From NCBI GenBank assembly GCA_018065985.1, contig JAGHSF010000010.1, positions 1-64,000 of the forward strand: DNA of 64,000 bases, read 5' to 3'. The translations under genes were made by a program, and so were the position numbers. The DNA is from Candidatus Cryptobacteroides choladohippi (GTDB taxonomy: Bacteria; Bacteroidota; Bacteroidia; Bacteroidales; UBA932). The notes below the pieces were generated by a model, which did not search any database, was not told where the DNA came from, and worked only from the letters and a program-made list of their open reading frames with translations. This document shows, piece after piece, positions 26,413-36,084 of the stretch (within the stretch, counting starts at the first letter, position 1; each line of letters opens with the position of its first letter).

Positions 26413-26822
26413 TATCCTATTGATGCTATCTTGGCGCCCTCAAGCACCGAGTCGCCCTTGTGTACGAACAATTCCTTGACGATGCCGTCCATTTCGCAGA
26501 GAATCTCGTTCTCCATCTTCATGGCTTCAAGTACAGCCAGTTTCTGGCCGCGATGGACATGCTGTCCCTCACGCACGCACATGTCGATTATCACTCCCGG
26601 CAGGGGAGCCTTGACCACCTTGGAAACCATGTCGCCCACAGCTTTTGTCACTACCGGCGCCGTCTGCGCCGTGACGCTCTCGGCCACAGTCTCTGCAGGC
26701 CTGTTCTCCAGCTCGACCTGGTAATCCTTGCCGTTTACGGTCACGCTTGCCATACTGCCTTCGATGCCGTTAACAGAAACGTCAAATGATTTGCCGTTGA
26801 TTTTGAACTTGTATGCTTTCAT
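26412..26822 (-). CDS. biotin carrier subunit of the decarboxylase (MmdC)
   Basis: The 136-residue protein carries the biotin that moves CO2 between subunits. The biotinylated Lys102 lies in VLEAMKMENEI, and the lipoyl/biotinyl fold covers about 68-136. The N-terminal part (1-40) is a conserved strand region, joined by a flexible Ala/Thr/Val linker. I chose the ATG at 26822 ([10 protein letters not shown]), which overlaps the gamma subunit stop by 4 nt; an upstream in-frame ATG lies well inside that gene. Confidence 0.92.
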   Translation of the reverse strand: MKAYKFKINGKSFDVSVNGIEGSMASVTVNGKDYQVELENRPAETVAESVTAQTAPVVTKAVGDMVSKVVKAPLPGVIIDMCVREGQHVHRGQKLAVLEAMKMENEILCEMDGIVKELFVHKGDSVLEGAKIASIG

Positions 26823-27169
26823 CTGTTTGTCTTTCTGAGAGTCAATGATTTGTCGGTCCATCCGGATTGCTGCCTGGGGCGAATCGTGATGATACCCGAC
26901 TCTTTGTCATGAGTCTCGCCGCAGAGGTAGAGGTGCAGGGCGAGAGCAATGGCCGCCTCGGTCTCGCTGTCGGCCGTCTTCCCCTTCACGGGTTTTGCCT
27001 TGCGTCTGAACTTGCCGCTCAGTATAGCCCCGGAAAGTGAATAGAAGCAGAACAGAAGCAGCAGGCAGCCGAATACTACCATGATGCTTATCAAGGTCAG
27101 AGTCCATCCATGAGGGTCCTGGGAGAGCATCCTGGCCGCCCCGCCGGTTGTAGTGAGCAGAGTCATCAT
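26819..27169 (-). CDS. decarboxylase gamma/delta subunit (OadG family)
   Basis: The 116-residue protein has one transmembrane helix at about 24-44 ([20 protein letters not shown]) and a charged cytoplasmic tail, as in OadG/MmdD subunits that hold the complex together. The pattern before the helix (SQDPHGWTL) matches Bacteroidota members. The gene overlaps both neighbours by 4 nt (27166-27169 and 26819-26822), which indicates tight translational coupling. Confidence 0.85.
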   Translation of the reverse strand: MMTLLTTTGGAARMLSQDPHGWTLTLISIMVVFGCLLLLFCFYSLSGAILSGKFRRKAKPVKGKTADSETEAAIALALHLYLCGETHDKESGIITIRPRQQSGWTDKSLTLRKTNR

Positions 27170-28728
27170 AGCGGCAGATTGTCGTGTTTCTTTGCAGGGA
27201 GTTCCTCCCTCTTGCCGTCAAGAACGGTGAGCGCCCTTATTATGCGGAAGCGGGTGTTCCGTGGCTCTATGACATCTTCTATGTAGCCCTTCTGGGCAGC
27301 CTGATAGGGGTTGCAGAAGAGTTCTTCGTATTCTGCCTTCCTGGCCTCGGCAATTGCAGCCTGCCGCTCCGGGTCGCTCTCTGCCTTTATTTCCTTGCCG
27401 TAAAGCACGCCTACTGCGCCTTCTGCACCCATCACCGCAATGCTGGCGCTGGGCCAGGCATAATTGATGTCGCCCCGCAACTGCTTGCAGCTCATCACTA
27501 TGTGGGCTCCGCCGTAGCTCTTGCGAAGTGTCACAGTAACCTTCGGTACGGTTGCCTCGCCGTAGGCATACAGCAGCTTCGCGCCATTTGTGATGACGGC
27601 GCCATACTCCTGCTGCGTGCCGCAGAGGAATCCCGGAACATCCACAAGGGTGACCAGCGGGATGTTGAAAGCGTCGCAGAAGCGCACGAACCTGGCGGCC
27701 TTGCGGCTGGCATTGATGTCCAGCACTCCGGCAAGCACCGCAGGCTGGTTTGCAACCACTCCCACGCTGCGTCCGCCCATGTGAGCGAATCCGACGATGA
27801 TGTTCTTTGCAAAGTCCTGGTGGATCTCAAGCATCTCTCCGTCGTCAACGATGCTTTCTATGACCTTGCGCATGTCGTAGGCCTTGTTCGGACTGTCGGG
27901 TATTATCTCGTCAAGTGCGTCGTCGGCGCGGTTCACGGGGTCGGCGGTGGGCCGCTCCGGAGCCGTTTCGAGATTGTTCTGCGGTATGAATCCGAGCAGC
28001 TTCCTTATGGTGGAGATGGCATCCTGCTCGCTGTCTGCGGCAAAGTGTGCCACGCCGCTCTTCCTTGCATGTATGCTGGCTCCGCCGAGTTCCTCCTGGG
28101 TGACTTCCTCTCCCGTTACGCTCTTGACCACTCCCGGACCTGTCAGGAACATGTAGGATGTGTCCTTGACCATAAGGGTGAAATCGGTAAGCGCGGGGGA
28201 GTAAACCGCTCCGCCTGCGCACGGTCCCATTATGGCGCTTATCTGCGGCACGACGCCGCTGGAGAGGATGTTGCGCTCGAAGATCTCTCCGTATCCGGCA
28301 AGAGAGTCGATGCCTTCCTGGATACGGGCTCCGCCGGAGTCGTTCAGACCTATGCAGGGCGCGCCCACTTTCATGGCCATGTCCATGACCTTGCAGATCT
28401 TCTCGCTCATCGTCTTGCTCAGCGACCCTCCGCTTACGGTGAAGTCCTGGGCGTACACGAAAACGAGCCTTCCGCCTATTGTTCCCTGGCCTGTGACCAC
28501 ACCGTCACCATCGAAGTGGGTGGCGTCCATGCCGAAGTTCGTGCATCTGTGGTGGACGAAGGTGTCGAATTCCTCGAAGCTGCCCTCGTCGAGCAGCAGG
28601 GCGAGTCTCTCGCGTGCCGTCAGCTTGCCTTTCTGATGCTGGGCGTCGATGCGCTTGCGGCCACCGCCCAATGCGGCGGCTTCGCGGCGTCGTACGAGTT
28701 TCTCTATCTTTTCTGACTGTATGCTCAT
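27166..28728 (-). CDS. mmdA: methylmalonyl-CoA decarboxylase alpha subunit (carboxyltransferase)
   Basis: The 520-residue protein is a biotin-dependent carboxyltransferase that takes CO2 from an acyl-CoA, most likely (S)-methylmalonyl-CoA. It has the two crotonase-like halves with the acyl-CoA and carboxybiotin oxyanion motifs: [13 protein letters not shown] and [13 protein letters not shown] in the first half, [15 protein letters not shown] and [13 protein letters not shown] in the second. Propionyl-CoA carboxylase beta chains look much alike; the sodium-pump genes downstream decide for the decarboxylase. It starts 11 bp after the DUF4301 gene in the same operon. Confidence 0.92.
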   Translation of the reverse strand: MSIQSEKIEKLVRRREAAALGGGRKRIDAQHQKGKLTARERLALLLDEGSFEEFDTFVHHRCTNFGMDATHFDGDGVVTGQGTIGGRLVFVYAQDFTVSGGSLSKTMSEKICKVMDMAMKVGAPCIGLNDSGGARIQEGIDSLAGYGEIFERNILSSGVVPQISAIMGPCAGGAVYSPALTDFTLMVKDTSYMFLTGPGVVKSVTGEEVTQEELGGASIHARKSGVAHFAADSEQDAISTIRKLLGFIPQNNLETAPERPTADPVNRADDALDEIIPDSPNKAYDMRKVIESIVDDGEMLEIHQDFAKNIIVGFAHMGGRSVGVVANQPAVLAGVLDINASRKAARFVRFCDAFNIPLVTLVDVPGFLCGTQQEYGAVITNGAKLLYAYGEATVPKVTVTLRKSYGGAHIVMSCKQLRGDINYAWPSASIAVMGAEGAVGVLYGKEIKAESDPERQAAIAEARKAEYEELFCNPYQAAQKGYIEDVIEPRNTRFRIIRALTVLDGKREELPAKKHDNLPL

Positions 28729-28739
28729 AGGCTGTCTGT

Positions 28740-30233
28740 TTACTGGTGTGCGGGGCGAAGGAGGTCGAGTACAACCTTCACCGGATTGAATGTCTCGGCG
28801 GGAACTTCCACAAAGAGGGTGTTCCAGTCAGACATCGAGCCATTCCAGAGTCCGGGAAGCTCCAAAGCCTTGAGCTCGCGTCCCTGATAGCTCTTGGAAC
28901 TGATGAGGCCCGTCTCCTCGTCAACGTGCTCGAGAAGGTTGAATTTCTCGCCGTTGAAGTCTCTCAGGCAGCAGACAAGGTCCACGGGATTGAAATGGGT
29001 GGCACCCTTGAGTGCGGCAACCGCCTTGGGGTCGTCGGGGTTGATCTGCGCCCCTTCGAGTATCTGCAGCGATGTGCTGCCATCCTTGGCCCTGATGATG
29101 AACGGGCCGCCTCCGGGTTCGCCCTCGTTCCTTACCATGCCGCAAACGCGAATCGGACGGTTCAGCTTTTCCATCAGCTTCTCGGCCCTGTCGCGGCAGT
29201 CCTTCGGCTGGGCGATGCGGACGCACAGCTTCTTCTCGAGGAAGTCCTCTATCCTGTTGCAGAGGTCCTGGCATTCCTCGGTAGCATACGGGTCGTCCTG
29301 AACCATGTTGTTGGCAGGCAGGTAGCAGAAGTCGGCTACGTGCATGCGGACGGCTGTAAGCTGCTCCATCTCGCAGATGAATCCGAAGATCGTGTCCCTG
29401 AGTTCCAGCGCCATGCCCATGAGCACCTTCTTCCAGAACCAGGTTGTCGGCTGCATGCGTTCCACGCATACGTTGTCGATGTTCTTGATGCTTACAAGCT
29501 CGGCGTCCAGGCTGTTCAGGTTGTAGATGAGCGCTCCATGCCCTGCAGGGCGGAAGAGTATGCTGCCGTCTTCCTTCACGAAGGGCTTCCCTTCGGCATC
29601 CACTGCAACAGTGTTGGTCTCGGGATCCTGATATGTGAAGGTGACGTTGTACTTCACGCCATAACGTGCCTCGTATCTATCCTTGATTTCTGCAAGTGCC
29701 TCCTCGAACAGAGCCTTGTGCTCGGGAGAGATGGTTATCACCAGATTCACGCTGCCGTCGGCGTTGCGCATATAGGCCTGACCCTCCACAAAATGCTCTG
29801 CGAGGGCGGTGCGCACCTCATCGGGATAACGGTGGAACTTGAGTACGCCCTTGGGCTTTGCCCCATAGTTCAGGCCTTCTTCGGTAAGCAGTTTCCTTGC
29901 GGTTTCCCGGGGCATGAACGGTGCCTTGCCGAAAGTTTCCGGAGTGTAGAAGGCGAATCTTTCAAGATTCTGTGCCAGCTTCATGCTGGATGCATTGTCT
30001 TCTCCTATTCCTGCAAAGATGTCCTTGAACATCCTGGATGCAGCGCCGGAGGCGGGCACGAACTTGCATTTGCCGTTCACCTCGGCTCCGTCGAAATAGT
30101 CTGCTGCCTCTTTCTGCTGATTTTCATCAAGCACGCATATACCGTTGCCGGCAGTGGCGGGCGCCACAATGTCCAGCCATGGAAAACCTTTTCTGAAACG
30201 CTCCACCTGAGCGTTGATCCTGTTCTTGTCCAT
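28740..30233 (-). CDS. DUF4301 family protein
   Basis: The 497-residue cytoplasmic protein matches DUF4301, a Bacteroidota family without known function. Visible features are an N-terminal phosphate-binding-like stretch ([15 protein letters not shown], about 58-72) and a sugar-nucleotidyltransferase-like middle ([37 protein letters not shown]). The layout suggests a nucleotide- or sugar-phosphate-binding enzyme, but this is inference. It lies 2 nt after pdxB and 11 nt before mmdA in one operon. Confidence 0.8.
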   Translation of the reverse strand: MDKNRINAQVERFRKGFPWLDIVAPATAGNGICVLDENQQKEAADYFDGAEVNGKCKFVPASGAASRMFKDIFAGIGEDNASSMKLAQNLERFAFYTPETFGKAPFMPRETARKLLTEEGLNYGAKPKGVLKFHRYPDEVRTALAEHFVEGQAYMRNADGSVNLVITISPEHKALFEEALAEIKDRYEARYGVKYNVTFTYQDPETNTVAVDAEGKPFVKEDGSILFRPAGHGALIYNLNSLDAELVSIKNIDNVCVERMQPTTWFWKKVLMGMALELRDTIFGFICEMEQLTAVRMHVADFCYLPANNMVQDDPYATEECQDLCNRIEDFLEKKLCVRIAQPKDCRDRAEKLMEKLNRPIRVCGMVRNEGEPGGGPFIIRAKDGSTSLQILEGAQINPDDPKAVAALKGATHFNPVDLVCCLRDFNGEKFNLLEHVDEETGLISSKSYQGRELKALELPGLWNGSMSDWNTLFVEVPAETFNPVKVVLDLLRPAHQ

Positions 30234-30235
30234 AT

Positions 30236-31273
30236 CTAGTCTATATAGAATTCTCGTCTGAATTGGTAGTTCTCCCTCAGGTACTCGAACGTGTCGGGGT
30301 TGCTGCGGAAGAGGAAATCGTCGCTGAATATCGGGTAGTTGTACTGCATTATTGCGGCAACCTCGCCCTGGGTTTTGCCCCTGAGGTCAAGCTTCACGGC
30401 CTCCAGCTCCTTCACGCTTGCTGGCGGGAAGAAGTCGAAAAGAGGGGTGAAGCCGAAGAATCTTGCCACTGACCTTACGGCCATCATGCAGCCTATCTGC
30501 TTGCCCTGATAGGAATATCCTGCTATGTGGGGAGTGGCAACCGCCACCTTCTCCATCAGCTCGCGGTTCACTTTCGGCTCGCCGTTCCAGGTGTCGATGA
30601 TCACAGGTCCGAGATGGGGGATTGCATCAAGCAGGTCTTCATCAACCACAAGCTCTCCGCGAGCGGCATTGACGAAGATCGCACCCTGCCTCATCTTCGA
30701 GAAGAAGCTGGAGTCGGCCATGTGCCGTGTGCTGTCGTCAAGGGGAACATGCAGGGTCACGATGTCGGAGTTCTCGAGCAGATATTCGAGTGCGCAGAAG
30801 TGTGCCGGACCTTCCTTCTGTGCCCTCGGAGGGTCGCAGAGAAGGACCTTGAAGCCCAGCTGGCGCGCCATCGCCTCCACGCGGCTTCCCACGCTTCCGA
30901 CGCCCACGATACCTATGGTGGAACCGGTCAGAGGCATGCTGTTCCTTGCCGCAGCGCCGTATATGGCACTGAACACGTAGTTCATCACACCGCCAGCATT
31001 GCATCCGGCGGCGTTTCGCACGAAGATGCTGTGCTGCTCGCACCACGGAAGGTCGATGTGGTCGGTTCCTATCGTGGCCGTTGCTATCATCTTGACCGAA
31101 GTGCCTTCCAGCAGTTCTGCGTTGCATCTTGTGCGTGTACGCGTCACCAGGGCATCGGCATCCATGACGTCGTTGCGGTTGATCTCGCTGCCTTCCTTGT
31201 AGACGACTTCGTCGACGTATGGCTCGAACACACCTTCGATGAAGGGGACCGCCTTGTCTATCACTATCTTCAT
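30236..31273 (-). CDS. pdxB: erythronate-4-phosphate dehydrogenase
   Basis: The 345-residue enzyme oxidises 4-phosphoerythronate in the DXP-dependent route to pyridoxal phosphate. It has the D-2-hydroxyacid dehydrogenase layout: NAD motif GIVGVGSVGSRV (about 117-128), catalytic Arg in NAARGELVDED-like NAARGELVVDE, Glu in WNGEP and His in TPHIAGYS. The C-terminal PdxB dimer region (about 260-345, FDFFPPASVKELE) separates it from phosphoglycerate dehydrogenases. The ATG at 31273 overlaps the DUF721 stop; a longer reading frame upstream lies inside DUF721. Confidence 0.92.
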   Translation of the reverse strand: MKIVIDKAVPFIEGVFEPYVDEVVYKEGSEINRNDVMDADALVTRTRTRCNAELLEGTSVKMIATATIGTDHIDLPWCEQHSIFVRNAAGCNAGGVMNYVFSAIYGAAARNSMPLTGSTIGIVGVGSVGSRVEAMARQLGFKVLLCDPPRAQKEGPAHFCALEYLLENSDIVTLHVPLDDSTRHMADSSFFSKMRQGAIFVNAARGELVVDEDLLDAIPHLGPVIIDTWNGEPKVNRELMEKVAVATPHIAGYSYQGKQIGCMMAVRSVARFFGFTPLFDFFPPASVKELEAVKLDLRGKTQGEVAAIMQYNYPIFSDDFLFRSNPDTFEYLRENYQFRREFYID

Positions 31274-31596
31274 TTCAATCTGAGTTCTTTGACATAACCG
31301 ACCAGTGGCTCGTCCTGGCTGAAGAGCTCGTCGCCGGCAAGTATTGCGTTTATCTTTTCCAGCAGGAACTGCCGCTGAATGTTCAGCTGACCGCGTATCA
31401 CACTGGAATTCAATGTTATGTACAATATCCCATCGCGGTACCACCGCCTTATCGTATATGCTGCTGCACCGGAGGCCTGGTCCCAGGCGGCGAACACTCT
31501 CTGGGTGTTCAGTCCCGGAGTCAGGTGGTAGGCCTTCAGATAGGCCCTGAGCGCGTCGCCCACGGGCTGCGCGGTCTTTCGTTCAATCTTACTCAT
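31270..31596 (-). CDS. DUF721 protein (DciA-like)
   Basis: The 108-residue protein matches DUF721, the family of DciA, which loads the replicative helicase in bacteria lacking DnaC. It shows the KH-like core (RVFAAWDQASGAAAYTIRRW, DGILYITLNSSVIRGQLN). Its place next to recF, overlapping it by 8 nt, is conserved in Bacteroidota and supports a replication role. It overlaps pdxB by ATGA. Confidence 0.82.
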   Translation of the reverse strand: MSKIERKTAQPVGDALRAYLKAYHLTPGLNTQRVFAAWDQASGAAAYTIRRWYRDGILYITLNSSVIRGQLNIQRQFLLEKINAILAGDELFSQDEPLVGYVKELRLK

Positions 31597-32689
31597 CTAT
31601 GCGTCTGAAGACGCCTCCTTCCGTCTCGAAATATGTTCTGTCGGCGGTTATTGCGTCGACTGTCTGGCGTATTCTCACCTTGTTCGAGTCAGTCAGGAAG
31701 ATCTGCCCGAAATCGGTGCCGGAAACCATCTGCAGCAGGTTGGACACGCGAATGGTGTCCAGCTTGTCGAAAAGGTCGTCGAGCAGCAGTATGGGCGCGT
31801 AGCCGTATGACTGCTTCATCAGTTCGTACTGGGCGAACTTGAGTGCCACCAGGAACGATTTCTGCTGGCCCTGGGAGCCACAGCGCCTTATCGGATGGCC
31901 GTCCATGGTGAAGATGAAATCGTCGCGCTGAACGCCGCTTGCCGTGTATTTCAGGGCGATGTCGCGTTCGCGTCCGGCTTTGAGCAGTTCCTCGAGAGAA
32001 GCCTTGTGAAGGTCGGAACGGTACTCTATGCCAACGCTTTCCCTGCCGCCTGATATCTGTGCGTAGTACTCGTTGACCACAGGTGCCAGAGCCTTGCTGA
32101 ACCCGTCGCGCCTGCGGAATACTGGATCCGCAAAACGGGCGAGCTGGATGTCGAAGGTGGCAAGCAGCCCGTCGTCGGTGATGCCTGACTTCAGGAGCTT
32201 GTTGCGCTGCTGGAGCACACGGTTGTACTGCTGCAGCGCCGAGAGGTACTCTGCGTCCATCTGCGACAGCACCACGTTCACGAAGCGGCGGCGCTCCTCG
32301 CCCGATTCGCTCACCATGGCGGTGTCGGCAGGGGAGACCATGACTATGGGCAGGACGCCGATGTGGTCGCTCACGCGCGCGTATGCCTTGTCGTCCTTGC
32401 GCACCTTCTTGGCATCTGCGCTGGCCTGGACGCTGAAACGTGTTGTCATGCCGCCAGGCATGTCGTACAGGCCGCTGACTGCAAACGACCTGGAACCGTG
32501 TCTGTAGAGGTACTGGTCGCTTGCCGCAAGGGCACTCTTGGTCATGCTGAGGTACCATATGGCATCCAGCAGATTTGTCTTTCCCTCGCCGTTGCCACCG
32601 CTGATGCAGTTGACATTCGGGGAAAATTCCAGTTCCTGCAGTTCGATGTTGCGGAAGTCCTGTACAACTATCTTCCTTAAAGTTGGCAT
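31589..32689 (-). CDS. recF: DNA replication and repair protein RecF
   Basis: The 366-residue SMC-like ATPase helps load RecA at gaps during repair. Walker A is GGNGEGKTN (about 32-40), the ABC-like signature region is SGVQRDDFIFTMDGHPIRRCGSQGQQ-type (about 255-280), and Walker B is ILLLDDLFDKLD (about 303-314). Length is normal. It is the first gene of a minus-strand operon of eight genes that continues through DUF721, pdxB, DUF4301 and the four decarboxylase subunits. Its promoter lies so close to the ATG that the mRNA may be leaderless. Confidence 0.95.
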   Translation of the reverse strand: MPTLRKIVVQDFRNIELQELEFSPNVNCISGGNGEGKTNLLDAIWYLSMTKSALAASDQYLYRHGSRSFAVSGLYDMPGGMTTRFSVQASADAKKVRKDDKAYARVSDHIGVLPIVMVSPADTAMVSESGEERRRFVNVVLSQMDAEYLSALQQYNRVLQQRNKLLKSGITDDGLLATFDIQLARFADPVFRRRDGFSKALAPVVNEYYAQISGGRESVGIEYRSDLHKASLEELLKAGRERDIALKYTASGVQRDDFIFTMDGHPIRRCGSQGQQKSFLVALKFAQYELMKQSYGYAPILLLDDLFDKLDTIRVSNLLQMVSGTDFGQIFLTDSNKVRIRQTVDAITADRTYFETEGGVFRRIDE

Positions 32690-32693
32690 ACTG

Positions 32694-32724
32694 CAAATTT
32701 AGTAATTTTTACTAAAGCCGCCAA
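32694..32724 (-). promoter_or_regulatory. promoter of the recF operon
   Basis: On the minus strand TTG (32722-32724), 20 bp, TAAATTTG (32694-32701) fits the consensus. The box ends 4 bp before the recF ATG (32689), so transcription should start at or next to the start codon. Confidence 0.7.
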
Positions 32725-32739
32725 TTCCTTTGAGGGATA

Positions 32740-32770
32740 TTGCAATCTTGAACATTTTTAAGTATTTTTG
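32740..32770 (+). promoter_or_regulatory. promoter of the TPR-yebC operon
   Basis: TTG (32740-32742), 20 bp, TATTTTTG (32763-32770) fits the consensus and gives a leader of about 27 nt. It overlaps no recF signal, though both promoters share the 114-bp gap. Confidence 0.65.
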
Positions 32771-32803
32771 TGGGCTCAAAACGATTAAATAAATATTTAT
32801 AAT

Positions 32804-33484
32804 ATGGCAAAACTTAATGAAAATGAGAAAGCTGCAGTAAGCCAGGAGGCTCTTCAGCAGTCTGTATCAAGCAAGACCGACGAGTTCTTCAAAGAGAACG
32901 GAAAACTCCTCTGGGGCATTGTCATCGCAGTAGCGGTCATCGCTCTCGCAATCCTCGGATATCAGAAATTCATCTATCAGCCCAAATGCGCTGAGGCAAT
33001 GCAGCAGACTTATCCTGCTGAGATGAACTTCCAGGCTGGTGAGTATGAGCTCGCACTCAACGGTGACGGCAACGTCCTCGGTTTTGCAGAGATCATCAAG
33101 GAGTATGGCAACAAGGCCGGCAATGCAGTCTATATGTATGCAGGTGTCTGTGAGTACCAGCTCGGCAACTTCCAGGATGCAATCGACTACCTCGGCAAGT
33201 ACAGCGGAAAGGAGCCTATCCTCGCAGCCCGTGCAGAGGCTTGCAAGGGTGACGCATATGTAGGACTCGGCAACTATGAGCAGGCAATCAAGTGCTTCGA
33301 GGCTGCAGCTGCAAAGGCTGACAACATCTTCGCAGCCGCTTATATCTTCAAAGCAGGCATCGCATACGAGGAACTCGGCAACAAGGCTGAGGCTCTCCGC
33401 TGCTACAAGGAGATCGAGGACAAGTATCCTCAGAGCATCGAGGCTTACGATATCGCAAAATATATCTCTAGAGTAGAGGAATAA
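32804..33484 (+). CDS. membrane-anchored TPR protein
   Basis: The 226-residue protein has a short cytoplasmic N-terminus, one transmembrane helix (about 35-57, LLWGIVIAVAVIALAILGYQ) and then tetratricopeptide repeats outside the membrane (YMYAGVCEYQLGNFQDAIDY, AYVGLGNYEQAIKCFEAA, AYEELGNKAEALRCYKEIE). Such proteins act as scaffolds in the periplasm, similar in layout to YfgM. It is followed 1 nt later by yebC and shares its terminator. Confidence 0.85.
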   Translation: MAKLNENEKAAVSQEALQQSVSSKTDEFFKENGKLLWGIVIAVAVIALAILGYQKFIYQPKCAEAMQQTYPAEMNFQAGEYELALNGDGNVLGFAEIIKEYGNKAGNAVYMYAGVCEYQLGNFQDAIDYLGKYSGKEPILAARAEACKGDAYVGLGNYEQAIKCFEAAAAKADNIFAAAYIFKAGIAYEELGNKAEALRCYKEIEDKYPQSIEAYDIAKYISRVEE

Positions 33485-33485
33485 T

Positions 33486-34238
33486 ATGGGAAGAGCATTC
33501 GAATTCCGCAAGGAGCGCAAGATGAAGCGCTGGGGTCACATGGCCCGCACATTCACCAAACTTGGAAAGGAAATCACTATCGCAGTCAAGATAGGTGGTC
33601 CCGATGTAACCGGTAACCCCCGTCTCCGTGCACTTATGGCTGAGGCCCGTGCAGAGCAGATGCCCAAGGAGAACATCGAGCGCGCCATCAAGAAGGCTAC
33701 CGAGAGCAAGCAGGGTGACTTCAAGGAGGTCATCTTCGAGGGCTTCGGTCCCTTCGGCATCGCATATCTCGTCGAGACTGCTACCGATAACAATACCCGT
33801 ACGGTTGCCAATGTCCGCTCATACTTCAACAAGTGCGGCGGTTCCCTTGGCACCTCTGGTTCTGTTTCCTTCATGTTCGACCGCAAGTGCACCTTCCGCA
33901 TCAAAGAGAAGGAGGGCGTGGATCTTGAGGAGCTCGAGCTTGAGATGATCGACTACGGTGTAGAGGAACTGTATGAGCAGATCGAGGTTGACAAGGACGA
34001 CAACGAGACAAAGGTAATCGTGATCTATGGCGAGTACACCGCATACGGACAGATCCAGAAGTACATCGAGGAGAACAGCTACGAGCTCATCTCCGGTGGA
34101 TTCGAACAGATTCCTAACGTTGACCTCAAGGACGTTACAGAGGAGCAGCGTGCTACCCTCGACAAGCTCACCAACATGCTTCTGGATGATGAAGACGTTA
34201 CCAACGTCTATACCACCCTCAAGCCCGCAGAAGAGTAG
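33486..34238 (+). CDS. YebC/PmpR family protein (TACO1 homologue)
   Basis: The 250-residue protein belongs to the widespread YebC family, described as a DNA-binding regulator and more recently as a factor that helps ribosomes through difficult sequences. Family segments are WGHMARTFTKLGKEITIAVK, GGPDVTGNPRLRALMAEAR, MPKENIERAIKKA and EGFGPFGIAYLVE. Length is normal. It is second in a two-gene operon that ends at the strong terminator at 34261. Confidence 0.93.
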   Translation: MGRAFEFRKERKMKRWGHMARTFTKLGKEITIAVKIGGPDVTGNPRLRALMAEARAEQMPKENIERAIKKATESKQGDFKEVIFEGFGPFGIAYLVETATDNNTRTVANVRSYFNKCGGSLGTSGSVSFMFDRKCTFRIKEKEGVDLEELELEMIDYGVEELYEQIEVDKDDNETKVIVIYGEYTAYGQIQKYIEENSYELISGGFEQIPNVDLKDVTEEQRATLDKLTNMLLDDEDVTNVYTTLKPAEE

Positions 34239-34260
34239 TTTTTAGACTCAATATTCTGAA

Positions 34261-34293
34261 GGGCTCGCAACGCTGTATGCGAGCCCTTTTTTT
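34261..34293 (+). terminator. intrinsic terminator after yebC
   Basis: GGGCTCGCA (34261-34269) and TGCGAGCCC (34278-34286) form a perfect 9-bp stem followed by seven T residues. Confidence 0.95.
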
Positions 34294-34317
34294 CATTTAA
34301 CCGCAAAGTAGTAGTCT

Positions 34318-36003
34318 ATGTTTGTTAAAATCGCCCTCCTGGTGCTCTTCTTCGCTGTAATGACAGCGGTCGGAATCTTCTGCCGCAAGAGTGCCACCAG
34401 CGTCCAGGGATTCGTCCTGGGCGGCCGCAATGTTGGATCATGGCTTACGGCCTTTGCCTTTGGAACGTCATATTTCTCTGCCGTCATCTTTGTAGGATAT
34501 GCCGGCCAGTTCGGATGGAAATACGGTCTTGCCGCCACGTGGATAGGACTAGGCAACGCACTTCTCGGGTCTCTGCTCGCATGGCGCGTGCTTGGCCGTC
34601 GCACAAGGCTCATGACGCAGCATCTCCAGAGCGCCACCATGCCTGACTTCTTCGGCCGCCGATACGGCTCGGAGGCGTTGAAGGTAGCTGCGTCGGCTAT
34701 TGTGTTCGTGTTCCTCATTCCGTACACCGCATCGTTGTTCAACGGCCTCTCGCGCCTGTTCGAGATGGCCTTCGGCATCGACTACGCCTGGTGCGTGCTG
34801 GGCATGGCCGTGCTCACCGGAATATACGTGCTGGTGGGCGGCTACATGGCCACGGCGGTCAACGACTTCATACAGGGCATCGTCATGCTCTTTGGCATCT
34901 GCGCCGTGGTCGTTACCGTGCTTGGCAGCAACGGCGGATTCATGAAGGCCGTTGAGACCCTTTCGGCAGTGAGCTCCGAATCCGCTCCCGCTCTGTCTGG
35001 CGCCTTTGTGTCGTTCTTCGGGCCTCAGCCTCTGTACCTTCTCGGCGTGGTGCTCCTGACCTCGCTTGGTACCTGGGGACTTCCGCAGATGGTCGGGAAG
35101 TTCTATGCCATCAGAGATGAGAACGCCATCCGCAAAGGCACCGTTATCTCGACTCTGTTCGCCTTTGTCGTGGCCGGAGGTTGCTACTTCCTCGGCGGCT
35201 TCGGACGCCTGTACGCCGGCTCCATCGAGTACACCGCCGCTGGCACTCCCGCTTTCGACAGCATCGTTCCCACCATGCTCCAGACCCTGCCCGACATCAT
35301 GATTGCCGTGGTGATGATCCTGGTGCTGTCGGCATCGATGAGCACACTTTCCTCTCTGGTTCTGACATCGGGTTCGACCCTCACGCTCGACATCATTGCA
35401 CCCGCTGTGCGTGCGCTCAGGGCACGTGGTTCAAGGCGCGGAATAGCCACTGTGGGTGCAGAAGGTTCCGGGAATGGTTGCGGGACTGCGGATTCTGGAA
35501 CTTGTCAGGACAGAGACGAAATGTGTATGAGCGAGCGTAGCAAACTGCTGTGTATCAGACTGCTGGTGCTGTTTTTTATTGCAGTCTCGTCAGTGCTGGC
35601 AATAGTGCAGGCAAAGAGCTCGGTGACCTTCATCGCTCAGCTCATGGGAATATCCTGGGGCGCACTCGCCGGCGCGTTCCTCGCCCCGTTCCTGTACGGA
35701 CTCTACTGGAAGCGTACCAGCAAGGCTGCGGTGTGGGCCAGCTTCGTTGCCGGCATTGCCGTCATGAGTGGCTGCATGTACTGCACCTTCACCGGCAGAG
35801 TGTTCCTTAGCCCCTTCTTCACATCGCCCATCAACGCCGGTGTGCTTGCAATGCTCCTCGACCTCGTCCTCGTGCCGCTGGTGAGCCTCCTCAGTCTCCT
35901 CCGCACCGACGCCCGTATCAACGCCAGCATCGACGCCATGTTCCGCTGCTACGATCGTACCGTCAACGTCCGCGCAATTTCATCCCTTGAAGATGAAGAC
36001 TGA
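34318..36003 (+). CDS. sodium:solute symporter (SSS family)
   Basis: The 561-residue inner-membrane protein is a sodium-coupled symporter with about 13 helices. It has the SSS core: SVQGFVLGGRNVGSWLTAFA, FGTSYFSAVIFVGYAGQFGW, the helix-6 type segment with LGTWGLPQMVGKFYAI, and LSASMSTLSSLVLTSGS for sodium binding. A hydrophilic loop of about 35 residues (about 370-405, Gly/Cys-rich) lies between helices. The solute is unknown. It stands alone between two terminators, 24 bp after the yebC terminator, with no clear promoter of its own. Confidence 0.9.
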   Translation: MFVKIALLVLFFAVMTAVGIFCRKSATSVQGFVLGGRNVGSWLTAFAFGTSYFSAVIFVGYAGQFGWKYGLAATWIGLGNALLGSLLAWRVLGRRTRLMTQHLQSATMPDFFGRRYGSEALKVAASAIVFVFLIPYTASLFNGLSRLFEMAFGIDYAWCVLGMAVLTGIYVLVGGYMATAVNDFIQGIVMLFGICAVVVTVLGSNGGFMKAVETLSAVSSESAPALSGAFVSFFGPQPLYLLGVVLLTSLGTWGLPQMVGKFYAIRDENAIRKGTVISTLFAFVVAGGCYFLGGFGRLYAGSIEYTAAGTPAFDSIVPTMLQTLPDIMIAVVMILVLSASMSTLSSLVLTSGSTLTLDIIAPAVRALRARGSRRGIATVGAEGSGNGCGTADSGTCQDRDEMCMSERSKLLCIRLLVLFFIAVSSVLAIVQAKSSVTFIAQLMGISWGALAGAFLAPFLYGLYWKRTSKAAVWASFVAGIAVMSGCMYCTFTGRVFLSPFFTSPINAGVLAMLLDLVLVPLVSLLSLLRTDARINASIDAMFRCYDRTVNVRAISSLEDED

Positions 36004-36029
36004 TAGAGGTGAATGAGGTTCATATCATT

Positions 36030-36058
36030 AAAAAAAAGAAGCCGCGGAATCCCGCGGC
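36030..36058 (-). terminator. intrinsic terminator of the CofE-like gene
   Basis: On the minus strand GCCGCGG and CCGCGGC (36041-36047 and 36052-36058) form a 7-bp stem, followed after TTC by eight U residues (36030-36037). It lies between two convergent genes. Confidence 0.9.
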
Positions 36059-36084
36059 CTCCCAAAAGTATATAACTTGAAAAA

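Noticed and set aside
34317..34324. TATGTTTG resembling a promoter -7 box at the symporter start
   Set aside because: It overlaps the ATG itself, would start transcription inside the gene, and has no -33 element; chance match.
35430..35550. Gly/Cys-rich loop in the sodium symporter with an imperfect inverted repeat, as a third in-frame palindromic insert
   Set aside because: The repeat is short and asymmetrical, and loops at this place vary in the SSS family, so an insertion cannot be argued.
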